Of a stretch of DNA of 64,000 bases, positions 48,301-56,132 are shown in pieces. The position numbers and the translations under genes are program-made. The notes under the pieces were generated by a model, which was not told where the DNA came from, made no database searches, and was given only the letters and a program-made list of their open reading frames with translations. How positions within the stretch are numbered: the stretch's first letter is position 1; every line of letters begins with the position of its first letter. This DNA is from Bacteroidota bacterium (GTDB taxonomy: Bacteria > Bacteroidota > Bacteroidia > Bacteroidales > Dysgonomonadaceae). Location of the stretch: the NCBI GenBank assembly GCA_023388315.1, contig JAEWGM010000028.1:124001-188000 (forward strand), written 5' to 3'.

Positions 48301-51136
48301 ACCATTCGTTGTAAAGCTCGCGATGGTTTTGCTGCGAAAAGAAATTGACAAATGAAATTTCGGTGTCGGGCAACGAGAGCAACTTTTGGGCAAATTCTGA
48401 TAAGGCTTTCCATTTTTCAAATGTGTTGATATCAAAAGAAAAATTTAAGGCTTCGGAAAATTCCTTTGCGTAAACTTCGACATTATTCAGCAAATCATCC
48501 AATTGTTTAGTTTGACTTTCTATATCACTGAAATCAGAAAAACTGTACGATTTAATTGTGAATATCCGAAATGGATTTTTCGAAGGATGCGCGATTTCGC
48601 CCGAAACCGCTTTGAAATTTTCCAACCAATCTTGCCACTTCTGCCATAATGCCGCATCCAATTCATTGAGAACCGTTTCGGAAATTGTGTGTTCCGGAAA
48701 GTTGTGTTGCTTGTATTCTTCAATGGCGTTTATGTGGTCGTAAAGACTAAATCCTGTTTTCCCCTTTTCGTGCAGAGTCTCAACATAATTGCTGATAACT
48801 TGTTTGGCGTTGTTTAATCGTTCTGCTTCGGCGTCAAAATTCAGTTTGCTTGCCTTTCTAACAAGCTCTAGCGAGCGAGAAAGTTGGCGCAAAACATCCG
48901 ATTTTTTCGATTTATTGGAATGTAATTCCAGCGAGAATGGAGCCAAGCCTATTTGCTCTATGCGGTTATAAACCACATCGAGCGCGGCTTTCTTGGCGGC
49001 TACAAAAAGAACCCGCTTATCGCGATACAGCGCGTCGGCAATGATGTTGGTAATGGTTTGCGACTTCCCCGTTCCGGGAGGTCCGTGCAAAATAAAGCTC
49101 GTGTTGTTTTGAGCCGCAAGCACCGCGTCCATCTGCGAAACATCGGTAGGAATGGGCAAGGTTATCTGTAGTGGATGAATGTCTTCTAAATCTTTTTGTT
49201 CTTGTGTTTTATACGCTTCATCATTAACCAATTTTCCGTCGATTAAACTTTTGACAATGGGATTTTTCTGAAGTTCTTCGTGATGCATTACAATATCTTT
49301 CCACAGTATCAATTTGCTGAAAGAAAAATTGCCTAAAATCAGCTGTTCTTCTACATCCCAACCTCGTTGCTGCATTACTGCCCGACGAATTACAGCCATC
49401 ACCTTCGCAACGTCAACACCACTTTCGTCGCTCGGAAGCGGGTCTAATCCTTTAATGTTGAGCTGATATTCTTGTCTCAGAAACTCGATTAGCGTAATAT
49501 TGAGCAGCGTGTCTTCTTCGCGGCTTCTCAACGTAAATTTACTATTTACCGAACGTCGGCTAATTTCTACAGGAAGCAGCAATATGGGAGCATAACGCGT
49601 CCTGTCAGGAGTTTTACTGTCGAACCACTTCAACAATCCAACTGCCAGATAGAGCGTACTCGAACCATTTTCTTCAATTGCCAATTTAGCATTTTTATGC
49701 ATAAACGTTAAGATAGCGTCCAAATCCGTTTGGTGGTAATAGGAATGAAGCCGCTTGTATTTCAAATCCTCATTTGCCATCTGAAAAAGTGGCGATGAAG
49801 GATGCAGCGTTTGAGCAAAAAGATTGTATTTTTTTATGATTTCGGCGTTGGGATTGGGTTGAATTGAAAACGCCTTTCCGTCGGCAAGCGCGTCTTCCAG
49901 CTGATTGATATCGATATCTACCAATTGGAGCATATTTCGCGTCATTCGTATATTGAGCAGGTTGTTGCGAAGGGATAAATCGAGCAGTTTGCGTTCCCAA
50001 ATTTTAAGTTTGTCGTTTTTATCCGTTTTGCCTTCGGTATCTTCTGTAATAATCTCGCCAATTTCAAATTTATCAATCATCGAAGATTTAACCTCTTCGT
50101 CAATTGTCGTTTCATCCAATTGAATGTTGTTCTTCTCAGAAATGAGCGGCAACGGACGAATGCCCATCGACCTTGCTCGTTTGATATCGACCGACAAAAT
50201 AAAATCTTCTTTCTCAATTAATTGAGATTCGCCCGCGTTTAACGCGTGAAGAAAGTTGATGTTGTTTCCCTTGCATGCGGCGGTTGCTTCGAACAAGGCT
50301 ATATCGCGTATTCCTTTGGCGGCGCGTTTGGTTATGGCGGATTTGTCGTCGTTTACGGCTTCGGCAAATTTGTTGTCGTAGAGCCAGCATCCTACGAAAG
50401 CGTGTCCTAAGACGATAACAATAATCGGGTTTAAATCAACGGCTTCCAAGCACGCGGCAAATAACAAACTTAAATCCACACAGTTGCCAAATCGCTCGTC
50501 GCGAATGGTGTTTAATAGTCTTAGTCGTTGTCCGATTTGCTCGTATCCGGGTGGAAGAGCACTATAAATTATTTCTTCGTTTTGAATCGCGGAATAAATA
50601 GCGGACATCATTTGCAGCACCCTTTCCGGGTCGTTACTCTGATATCCTTCGAATGCCGTTCTCAACTTCTGCTTTTCCATAATTTCAATGGCTTTCCGCT
50701 TGATATGGTAAACATAAGGATGATTAGGCGTAATGTAAGAGGCGATTAGTTCGGGCAAAACATTAAATCCGCCAAAATATTCCAACGGATGTATCAATAT
50801 TTCATCGCGTACGGAATTCTTTTTCTCATTATTCTCAAAAACTTCCACTTCAATTACCGCTTTCATCGTTTCGGTAACCGATGTAAGGAAAGTTCTATTC
50901 ACTTTCAGATTATTCAACGGAACTTTTATGCTTTTCCCTGCCGGAATGCCGTCGAGAGTATAGCTAAATTCCTCAAAAACGGATAAGTCGGAATTAATTT
51001 TAATTTCAATACTTCCCGAATCGGTTTCCGAGGTGTTTTCTATCGCTAAATCACTTATCGGGGAAATATTGTTGATAAATAGCGAGATGTTTAGAAAAGG
51101 AAAGGTTTTTCTGTGGATAATTAGATTTGGAGCCAT
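45311..51136 (-). CDS. Hhe-like antiphage protein: DUF4011 - SF1 helicase - Vsr/MTES_1575-type nuclease - DUF3320
   Basis: 1941 residues. In order: an N-terminal beta-rich region; a transglutaminase-like segment near 215-240 (FGNCVDLSLLFAACLEAVDL, then a GHAFVGCWL His); DUF4011 starting near 377 (KIWERKLLDLSLRNNLLN); and superfamily 1 helicase with Walker A FILHGPPGTGKSQT near 687, Walker B VIFDEASQLP near 1324 and GDPKQMPP. A PD-(D/E)XK nuclease lies near 1650 (RIDVGVVHP...LGIILDGKYYY, catalytic Asp and DGK), with DUF3320 at the C-terminus. The DUF4011-helicase-Vsr order is that of the antiphage gene hhe. No partner gene is needed in that system. It is divergent from tracrRNA candidate B and separates it from cas9. 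Confidence 0.85.
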   Translation of the reverse strand: MAPNLIIHRKTFPFLNISLFINNISPISDLAIENTSETDSGSIEIKINSDLSVFEEFSYTLDGIPAGKSIKVPLNNLKVNRTFLTSVTETMKAVIEVEVFENNEKKNSVRDEILIHPLEYFGGFNVLPELIASYITPNHPYVYHIKRKAIEIMEKQKLRTAFEGYQSNDPERVLQMMSAIYSAIQNEEIIYSALPPGYEQIGQRLRLLNTIRDERFGNCVDLSLLFAACLEAVDLNPIIVIVLGHAFVGCWLYDNKFAEAVNDDKSAITKRAAKGIRDIALFEATAACKGNNINFLHALNAGESQLIEKEDFILSVDIKRARSMGIRPLPLISEKNNIQLDETTIDEEVKSSMIDKFEIGEIITEDTEGKTDKNDKLKIWERKLLDLSLRNNLLNIRMTRNMLQLVDIDINQLEDALADGKAFSIQPNPNAEIIKKYNLFAQTLHPSSPLFQMANEDLKYKRLHSYYHQTDLDAILTFMHKNAKLAIEENGSSTLYLAVGLLKWFDSKTPDRTRYAPILLLPVEISRRSVNSKFTLRSREEDTLLNITLIEFLRQEYQLNIKGLDPLPSDESGVDVAKVMAVIRRAVMQQRGWDVEEQLILGNFSFSKLILWKDIVMHHEELQKNPIVKSLIDGKLVNDEAYKTQEQKDLEDIHPLQITLPIPTDVSQMDAVLAAQNNTSFILHGPPGTGKSQTITNIIADALYRDKRVLFVAAKKAALDVVYNRIEQIGLAPFSLELHSNKSKKSDVLRQLSRSLELVRKASKLNFDAEAERLNNAKQVISNYVETLHEKGKTGFSLYDHINAIEEYKQHNFPEHTISETVLNELDAALWQKWQDWLENFKAVSGEIAHPSKNPFRIFTIKSYSFSDFSDIESQTKQLDDLLNNVEVYAKEFSEALNFSFDINTFEKWKALSEFAQKLLSLPDTEISFVNFFSQQNHRELYNEWFQHFSAYQSAIKRVLVEFNRNVLKEDAASLEIQWKKAKQNWFLARWMGKNRVKKQLSIYRNNKIKSDDEVDDFFAKCHIIDEENRVLSQNRFNELKRALNNSYKEEDTDLNYIRIRAENIIAITEQLSIFGYSTFATWVEGFVKKGVQSTQELTDRNRKKIEIFANQSAELNAKLTEYETLTGSNLSQTESANWLRGVTDSLDELCQHLPNLKNWANYVHIITEGEKLHLNWFISDFERLVFPIEKTAEYFNFVSHSSLAKSVIAHNESLHLFNSSLFENKIEQYKKIATDFRELTKHELLLKLMSRLPNITQEAMQSSEIGILQRAIRNNGRGMSIRRLFDQIPMLLPRIAPCMLMSPISAAQYFDANTEHFDLVIFDEASQLPTCEAVSALARAKQAIIVGDPKQMPPTAFFTTSKIDEENIDIEDLESILDDCLALSIPSRYLQKHYRSKHESLIAFSNVNYYDSKLLTFPSADDISKKVIHHAVGGYYDKGKSRQNRQEAEAIVAFIEKHFSDKNRRKRSVGVVTFSQTQQNLVEELLNQLFAKNPEIETLANECEEPIFVKNLENVQGDERDIILFSICYAPDKDGKMSMNFGPINREGGWRRLNVAVTRARYEMHVFATLKSDLIDLSRTSSKGVAGLKSFLHYTETGKLPAQSETAEVIAGKEQIAKSMRDKLRQSGFEVRANIGTSGFRIDVGVVHPDNPHQYILGIILDGKYYYNAQTTNDREMVMPSILKMLGWNIFRVWTLDWHENADNVIEKIVTHIEHLQKNNPKEEIKEVQQDEGISLPDEASNVQTDEDEIIIPTSKQRDYESHYLLPVSTGSSEVIYEFGSKSVIGRQISEIVDKEAPISKNLLFRKIIQAWNISRIGSRLDGFLTDIVNEKNFTTTHHHQPFYWSRHLNPDTLDFYRSNEYEKRNMEDIAPEEIKVAIAEAVQQNLSIEESELMRYIVNKFGFAKIGKQIDTLLRYAINLAIKNNEVERENGRIRFKGE

Positions 51137-51174
51137 TATGGATTGACAAATATGTTGGTGTTATGATTAAACTC

Positions 51175-51182
51175 CAAAGTTA
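51175..51182 (-). promoter_or_regulatory. Predicted -7 box of the Hhe-like gene
   Basis: TAACTTTG on the minus strand, 38 bp upstream of the ATG at 51136. No clear TTG is present at -33. It lies 50 bp from the divergent tracrRNA B box. Confidence 0.45.
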
Positions 51183-51231
51183 AAAAAAAGTTTTTAAATT
51201 AAAAATGTTTTTTACATTTTAAAGTTTTAGT

Positions 51232-51239
51232 TATATTTG
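51232..51239 (+). promoter_or_regulatory. Predicted -7 box of tracrRNA candidate B
   Basis: TATATTTG, an exact TAnnTTTG match. The predicted start is about 51246, at the first base of the extended anti-repeat. The -33 region is AT-rich without a TTG. Confidence 0.6.
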
Positions 51240-51245
51240 CATCAA

Positions 51246-51324
51246 CTTTTGAAAGCAATTCACAATAAGGATTATTCCGTTGTGAAAACATTTAGCGCCT
51301 CGCCTATCTGCGGGGCATTTTTAT
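51246..51324 (+). ncRNA. tracrRNA candidate B, canonical Bacteroidota type
   Basis: The anti-repeat TGAAAGCAATTCACAA (51250-51265) is the exact complement of repeat bases 2-17. Allowing G-U pairs, pairing extends to about 23 bases (from AACTTTT upstream). The nexus AAGGATTATTCCGT (stem GGA/TCC) follows, then GTTGTGAAAACATTTA, and a terminator hairpin (GCCTCGC / GCGGGGC, loop CTATCT) with a T-run. This matches the layout of tracrRNAs of other Bacteroidota II-C systems as I remember them. It lies 6.3 kb from cas9, beyond the Hhe-like gene. It fits the repeat better than candidate A (no bulge) and is the likely main tracrRNA. Confidence 0.85.
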
Positions 51325-51359
51325 TATTTGGCAGTAGTTGATTAAGTTAACTGCAACAT

Positions 51360-51869
51360 TTATACCATCACCCCCTCTTTTCTATAAACATCCTCCACAT
51401 CGTCTGCTCTTTTTGTTTTTAAGTTGGAAGTTTCTAGGTGAGAGAAAGGCACTAAAAGTTTTGTGAAAACTTGAACAGAGAATACTTTATCGAGGTATTT
51501 CTTTTCGTCAATTACCGGAATTACGTTGCTCACGCTTGCCTCTAATTGTACGCCATGGTCCATTAGTAATGCCAATGTGATGTTTTCATAAGCTGCAATG
51601 TAACCCAAGAAATGGCCGTTTTTCAATACTTTTATGGCAAACCGATCGTATTTATTTTCTTCTTCGCGAATCAACTCCAGCGGGTCGTTCACTTTTAAGC
51701 CGACTGTTAATAAATCTTTTTTTCTGAAGTTAACACCTCGCACATAGTTGTCGTAGATTTTTATTTTTTTTAAGTCGTATCTCAGGCTTTCCATTTTGGA
51801 GTCTACGCCGGAGAATAAGAAACTTCCGGCTCCTGCGCCCATAATTTTCAGAAAAGTAGCTCTATCCAT
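51360..51869 (-). CDS. HIRAN-domain protein
   Basis: 169 residues from the ATG at 51869. A longer open frame to 52061 adds 64 residues that do not look conserved. The start MDRATFLKIMGAGAGSFLFSG resembles a twin-arginine-like or membrane-anchoring leader, without a full RR motif. A HIRAN domain follows (YVRGVNFRKK...LKVNDPLELIREEENKYDRFAIKVLKNGHFLGYIAAYEN). HIRAN domains bind DNA 3' ends in some helicase-linked proteins, but stand-alone HIRAN proteins in Bacteroidota have no assigned role. It lies 34 bp past tracrRNA B, convergent with it. Confidence 0.8.
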   Translation of the reverse strand: MDRATFLKIMGAGAGSFLFSGVDSKMESLRYDLKKIKIYDNYVRGVNFRKKDLLTVGLKVNDPLELIREEENKYDRFAIKVLKNGHFLGYIAAYENITLALLMDHGVQLEASVSNVIPVIDEKKYLDKVFSVQVFTKLLVPFSHLETSNLKTKRADDVEDVYRKEGVMV

Positions 51870-52062
51870 AAGGCTAAAATATTCGTTTAACGTATTAGAA
51901 TTATATCGAAGTAAAGGTAACTGTTTTTTGAAAATGGGGAAACTTAAAATTAACTCCAATGCAACCTTTCGAAGTTTTGAAAGCAACTTTTGCTCACAAT
52001 TTATTTGTAAATATCTCTGCTGTAAATCAAATTGATTTTGAATGGCAATTATTTCTGTCAAA

Positions 52063-52094
52063 TTGCGTTTTATGTTCTATTTTTAGTAATTTTG
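52063..52094 (+). promoter_or_regulatory. Promoter of serA
   Basis: TTG (52063-52065), 21 bp, TAATTTTG (52087-52094). Both elements fit the Bacteroidota consensus. The serA ATG lies 67 bp downstream of the -7 box. Confidence 0.6.
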
Positions 52095-52161
52095 TGCCTT
52101 TATGTTTGATGAGGTTGCTTTATTGTGGTAGCCATGCATTTTTTTAACAAATGGATAAGAA

Positions 52162-53325
52162 ATGAGCAAATACAAAATTAAAACCTTGAATGGAATTTCA
52201 AGGATGGGTTTGGAGAAGTTCGGGCCGGCGTATGACATAGATGAAAATGTGGAGACGCCCGATGGCATTATTGTGCGCAGTGCTTCGCTTCACGAAATGG
52301 AATTTCCCGAAACTTTGCACTGCATTGCCCGAGCCGGCGCGGGTGTAAACAATATTCCTACGGAAAAATGCACCGAAAAGGGCATTGTGGTGTTTAATAC
52401 ACCCGGCGCGAACGCCAACGCGGTGAAAGAATTAGCCATTGCGGCACTGCTTTTTTCGTCGCGCCGAATTGTGGAAGGCATTAATTGGGCGAGCAGTTTG
52501 TCGGGAAACGATATAGCTAAGCAGGTTGAAAAAGGAAAAGCGCAATTTGTTGGCCCCGAAATCAGGGGTAAAAAGTTGGGCGTTATTGGTTTGGGCGCTA
52601 TTGGCGTGATGGTGGCCAACGCGGCGGTAAACATGGAAATGGAAGTGTATGGATACGATCCCTATATTTCTGTGGATCACGCTTGGGGCTTATCGCGCGC
52701 GGTGAAAAAAGCCAACGATTTGAAAAAACTGTTTAAACATTGCGATTATATCACCCTGCACATTCCGTTAACAAATGAAACAAAAGGGATGCTCAACAAG
52801 GACGCGTTTGAACAAATGAAGAACGAAGTGCGCATCATCAACCTTTCCAGAGGTGAATTGGTGAACGATGACGATATCATCGCCGCGTTACACAACGGAG
52901 AAGTGAGCGAATATGTAACCGATTTCCCCAATGAAAAACTCATTGGCGTTCCCGGCATTATTCCCGTGCCACACTTGGGGGCCTCAACGCCCGAAAGCGA
53001 AAACAATTGCGCCGTGATGGCGGTGTTGCAAACAAAGGATTTCCTGGAAAACGGAAACATCAAAAACTCGGTAAATTTTCCGCCCTGCGATATGGGTGTT
53101 AGCACGGTGAAGCACCGCTTGACCATCGCGCACAAAAACATTCCTACCATGTTGGGGCAAATTTCCGCGGTTCTTTCGGAGCAAGGCACCAACATCGCCA
53201 ATATGATTAACCGCAGCCGTGGCGATTACGCTTACACCATGGTGGATTTGGAGCAAGAAATCACCGATGAAAACGTAAAACGAATCAATGATATTGACGG
53301 CGTACTCAGGGTACGAGTCCTTTAA
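52162..53325 (+). CDS. serA: D-3-phosphoglycerate dehydrogenase
   Basis: 387 residues. SerA oxidises 3-phosphoglycerate with NAD+, the first step of serine synthesis. The substrate-domain segment ARAGAGVNNIPTEKCTEKGIVVFNTPGANANAVKELAI, the Rossmann loop GLGAIGVMVANAA and the catalytic DH-family Arg, Glu and His positions (IINLSRGELV; VPHLGAST) are present. A C-terminal ACT domain (NIPTMLGQISAVLSEQGTNI) suggests serine feedback control. serC is not adjacent. The 3' end overlaps the convergent flavoprotein gene by 4 bp. Confidence 0.94.
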   Translation: MSKYKIKTLNGISRMGLEKFGPAYDIDENVETPDGIIVRSASLHEMEFPETLHCIARAGAGVNNIPTEKCTEKGIVVFNTPGANANAVKELAIAALLFSSRRIVEGINWASSLSGNDIAKQVEKGKAQFVGPEIRGKKLGVIGLGAIGVMVANAAVNMEMEVYGYDPYISVDHAWGLSRAVKKANDLKKLFKHCDYITLHIPLTNETKGMLNKDAFEQMKNEVRIINLSRGELVNDDDIIAALHNGEVSEYVTDFPNEKLIGVPGIIPVPHLGASTPESENNCAVMAVLQTKDFLENGNIKNSVNFPPCDMGVSTVKHRLTIAHKNIPTMLGQISAVLSEQGTNIANMINRSRGDYAYTMVDLEQEITDENVKRINDIDGVLRVRVL

Positions 53326-54656
53326 GACTCCTGTAAAAGCTCATTAAATGCCTCGGCCATAGTTGGGTGTGTGTAGATTTGGTCGCGCAGTTTGTCGTAA
53401 GTTATGCCCTGATCCATTGCGAGTTTCACAATGTTGATGAGTTCGTGGGCTTCGGCGCAATACAGCATGCACCCAATAATTTTTCCATTTGATTCATTTA
53501 CCAACGCTTTCAACAGCCCCTCCTTTTGCTTTAACACAGCGGCTTTTGGTATTGCAGCGGCAGGCATGGAGAAAAGTTTGTATGTTATCTTTTTCTCTTT
53601 CGCTTCCATTTCGTTCAATCCAATCCGAGCATAAGGGGGCGTAAGAAAAACGGCTGTGGCGAAGGGTTTTCGTTTGGCTCGGGAATTGTATTTGCCGTTG
53701 GTCAGTTGATTTTGTATGATGCGAAAATCGTCCAGTGAAATATACGTAAATTGTGGCCCGCCGTTAACATCTCCCAGTGCCCATACATTGAGAGCCGAGG
53801 TTTGCAACTTGCTGTTTACCTTGATAAAACCACGTTTGTTGGTAGTAATGCCGGCGGCTTTCAGTTTCAGGTTTTCGGTCTGTGGTGTGCGCCCGGTAGC
53901 CATAAGTACGGCGTCGGCACTGACAATGCTCTTTTTATTGTTTGACGTATAATGTACGTTCACTTTCTCTTTTTCGGACACAAATTCCGATACTTCCGCA
54001 TTTGAAATGATTTGCAGGCCTTTTTCAGAGAGTGTTTTCAAAATTGCTTCTGCGATATCCCGGTCTTCCTTGGGCAAAAATTCTTCCGATTTATCAATCA
54101 ATGTTACTTTGCTTCCAAAGTTCAACAACATTCCGGCAAATTCCAGTCCGATAAATCCGCCTCCCACAATGGCCACATGCTTGGGAATTCCCTTCAATTC
54201 CATAAATGTTTCGCTATTGTAAATTCGGCTTCCGTCAATTCCTTTAATTGGTGGCATATTTGGTGCCGTGCCGGTGTTGATGAAAATGCGCTTCGTTTTG
54301 ACCTTGTAATCGCCGTTGGCTGTTTTTATCGACAATTCCGATTTCGATATAAAAGAAGCTTCTCCGTCTATGATTGTCACGTTTTTTAACCCATCCAGCT
54401 TGTTGTAATTTTTCTCGCGAAGCGTTGACGTGAGTTTGTCTTTGACTTTATGTGCTTCAGAATAAGGTGTTTTTTGTTCCGATTGTGTGATGAGCGATTT
54501 TGTGGGAATGCAGGCAACATTGATGCAGGTTCCCCCGTACATTTTTGATGAACGCTCCACCAGCGCCACCGTTTCTCCTTGCTTGGCAAGAAAGGCGGCC
54601 AGTGTTTTTCCGGCTTTGCCAAATCCGATAATAATATTTTTGTAGCTGGTTTTCAT
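53322..54656 (-). CDS. Class I pyridine nucleotide-disulfide oxidoreductase (RclA/mercuric-reductase-like)
   Basis: 444 residues of the two-dinucleotide-binding flavoprotein family. FAD-binding NIIIGFGKAGKTLAAFLAK and the redox disulfide GGTCINVACIPTKSLI are near the N-terminus, NAD(P)-binding VAIVGGGFIGLEFAGML in the middle, and the dimerisation domain ends in IYTHPTMAEAFNELL. There is no lipoamide dehydrogenase context and no HMA domain. RclA-type or another thiol-disulfide or metal-reducing role is more likely than E3, but the substrate is unknown. pdxH follows after 30 bp upstream on the same strand. Confidence 0.87.
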   Translation of the reverse strand: MKTSYKNIIIGFGKAGKTLAAFLAKQGETVALVERSSKMYGGTCINVACIPTKSLITQSEQKTPYSEAHKVKDKLTSTLREKNYNKLDGLKNVTIIDGEASFISKSELSIKTANGDYKVKTKRIFINTGTAPNMPPIKGIDGSRIYNSETFMELKGIPKHVAIVGGGFIGLEFAGMLLNFGSKVTLIDKSEEFLPKEDRDIAEAILKTLSEKGLQIISNAEVSEFVSEKEKVNVHYTSNNKKSIVSADAVLMATGRTPQTENLKLKAAGITTNKRGFIKVNSKLQTSALNVWALGDVNGGPQFTYISLDDFRIIQNQLTNGKYNSRAKRKPFATAVFLTPPYARIGLNEMEAKEKKITYKLFSMPAAAIPKAAVLKQKEGLLKALVNESNGKIIGCMLYCAEAHELINIVKLAMDQGITYDKLRDQIYTHPTMAEAFNELLQES

Positions 54657-54686
54657 TGTGTTATGCTTTTTTGTGTTCTTGTTTTC

Positions 54687-55325
54687 TCACGGCGCCAGCC
54701 TGTGCAAAGTCCAGCCTTCTTCGGTTTTATGATATACAAGCCGGTCGTGCAGGCGGCTGGGGCGCCCTTGCCAGAACTCCATGGTGGTGGGGCGAATTAA
54801 AAAACCACCCCAAAAATCGGGCCGAGGAATGGGATTCTCAGAAAAACGTTTTTCCACTTCGGTTTGCAACGTGTTTAACTCATCGCGGTTTTTGATTATC
54901 TTGCTTTGGGGAGATGTCCATGCGCCAAGCTTGCTTGCTTCGGGGCGTGAGTTGAAGTAGCTGTCCGAATCTTCAGGCGATAACCTTTCTACCCGGCCTT
55001 CAATGCGGATTTGACGTTCAATTTGATGCCAGTCGAACACAACGGACGCAAACGGGTTTGTCATCAACTCACGTCCTTTTCTACTCAAGTAATTGGTGTA
55101 AAACACAAAGCCGTTCGCGTTGGCTTCTTTCAAAAGCACCACGCGTGCCGATGGCCTTCCCTCGGGTGTGGCCGTAGCAACCACCATAGCGTTAGGTTCG
55201 CAAATTTCCGATTTAATGGTTTTCTCCATCCAGCGGATGAACAAATCCATGGGGTTTTGCGGCATATCGGTTTCCGACAACGCGTCGGCACTATATTCTC
55301 GTCTAAAATCAGCAAGTTCTTTCAT
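54687..55325 (-). CDS. pdxH: Pyridoxamine 5'-phosphate oxidase
   Basis: 212 residues. PdxH oxidises pyridoxine or pyridoxamine 5'-phosphate to pyridoxal phosphate with FMN and oxygen. Conserved features are ATPEGRPSARVVLLK, NGFVFYTNYLSRKGREL, the SYFNSRPEASKLGAWTSPQS segment and the C-terminal PTTMEFWQGRPSRLHDRL...W..HRLAP. The presence of an oxygen-using enzyme suggests that the organism meets oxygen at least occasionally. The gene starts 112 bp from the divergent lolD. Confidence 0.96.
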   Translation of the reverse strand: MKELADFRREYSADALSETDMPQNPMDLFIRWMEKTIKSEICEPNAMVVATATPEGRPSARVVLLKEANANGFVFYTNYLSRKGRELMTNPFASVVFDWHQIERQIRIEGRVERLSPEDSDSYFNSRPEASKLGAWTSPQSKIIKNRDELNTLQTEVEKRFSENPIPRPDFWGGFLIRPTTMEFWQGRPSRLHDRLVYHKTEEGWTLHRLAP

Positions 55326-55437
55326 ATCTTTTTCAAAACAGTTTCATAAAGTAATAACCATTTTCCCATGCATTTGGTTTATCTTTTTCGGTTTTTTCTT
55401 ATCTTCGTGTTTTAGTTGCAAATATGTTCAGTAATTT

Positions 55438-56097
55438 ATGATTAAAGTTGAGAAAATAGTTAAAAGCTTCGGTTCTCTTCAGGTTTTAAAAGGCATTGAC
55501 TTGGAAGTGAAGCAGGGCGAAATTGTATCCGTTGTAGGCCCCAGCGGCGCCGGCAAAACCACGTTGCTGATGATTATGGGCACGCTGGAGAAGGCCGATT
55601 CGGGCAGAGTTTTTATCGATAATAATGATTTGAGCAAACTAAGCGAAAAGAAACTGGCCGATTTCCGCAACAAAAACATCGGGTTTGTTTTTCAATTTCA
55701 TCAACTTTTACCGGAATTTACGGCGTTGGAAAATGTGATGATTCCAGCACTCATAGGAAACGCCAAGCACGGCGCGGCCGAAAAGCGTGCCAAAGAATTG
55801 CTCGATATGATGGGCCTGTCAGAAAGAATGGAGCATAAGCCGGCCGAATTATCGGGTGGAGAAAAGCAACGTGTTGCCGTGGCAAGAGCGTTGGTTAACA
55901 GTCCGTTGGTTGTTTTTGCCGATGAGCCATCCGGAAGCCTCGATACCGATAACAAAGAAGAATTGCACGCGTTGTTTTTCGAACTGCGCGATAAATTGAA
56001 TCAAACATTCATTATTGTTACGCACGATGAGCAACTGGCATCCATCACCGACAGAACCATTCATATGAAAGATGGACTCATCATCCATCCCGAATAA
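55438..56097 (+). CDS. lolD: LolD-type ABC transporter ATP-binding protein
   Basis: 219 residues. Walker A GPSGAGKTTLL, Q-loop FQFHQLLPEFTALENVMIP, signature LSGGEKQRVAVARAL and Walker B VVFADEPSGSLD are complete. The size and the MacB/LolD-like sequence point to the ATPase that powers lipoprotein release from the inner membrane by LolCE. The permease genes are not adjacent, as is common in Bacteroidota. A TATCTTCG box near 55400 may be its -7 element. Confidence 0.9.
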   Translation: MIKVEKIVKSFGSLQVLKGIDLEVKQGEIVSVVGPSGAGKTTLLMIMGTLEKADSGRVFIDNNDLSKLSEKKLADFRNKNIGFVFQFHQLLPEFTALENVMIPALIGNAKHGAAEKRAKELLDMMGLSERMEHKPAELSGGEKQRVAVARALVNSPLVVFADEPSGSLDTDNKEELHALFFELRDKLNQTFIIVTHDEQLASITDRTIHMKDGLIIHPE

Positions 56098-56132
56098 AAA
56101 TCTTTTACCCTAACATCAACATTCAAAAACAA

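Noticed and set aside
53322..54656. Dihydrolipoamide dehydrogenase (E3)
   Set aside because: The fold is shared, but no 2-oxoacid dehydrogenase genes are nearby and the sequence around the redox Cys pair and the C-terminus is nearer to RclA/mercuric-reductase-like proteins.
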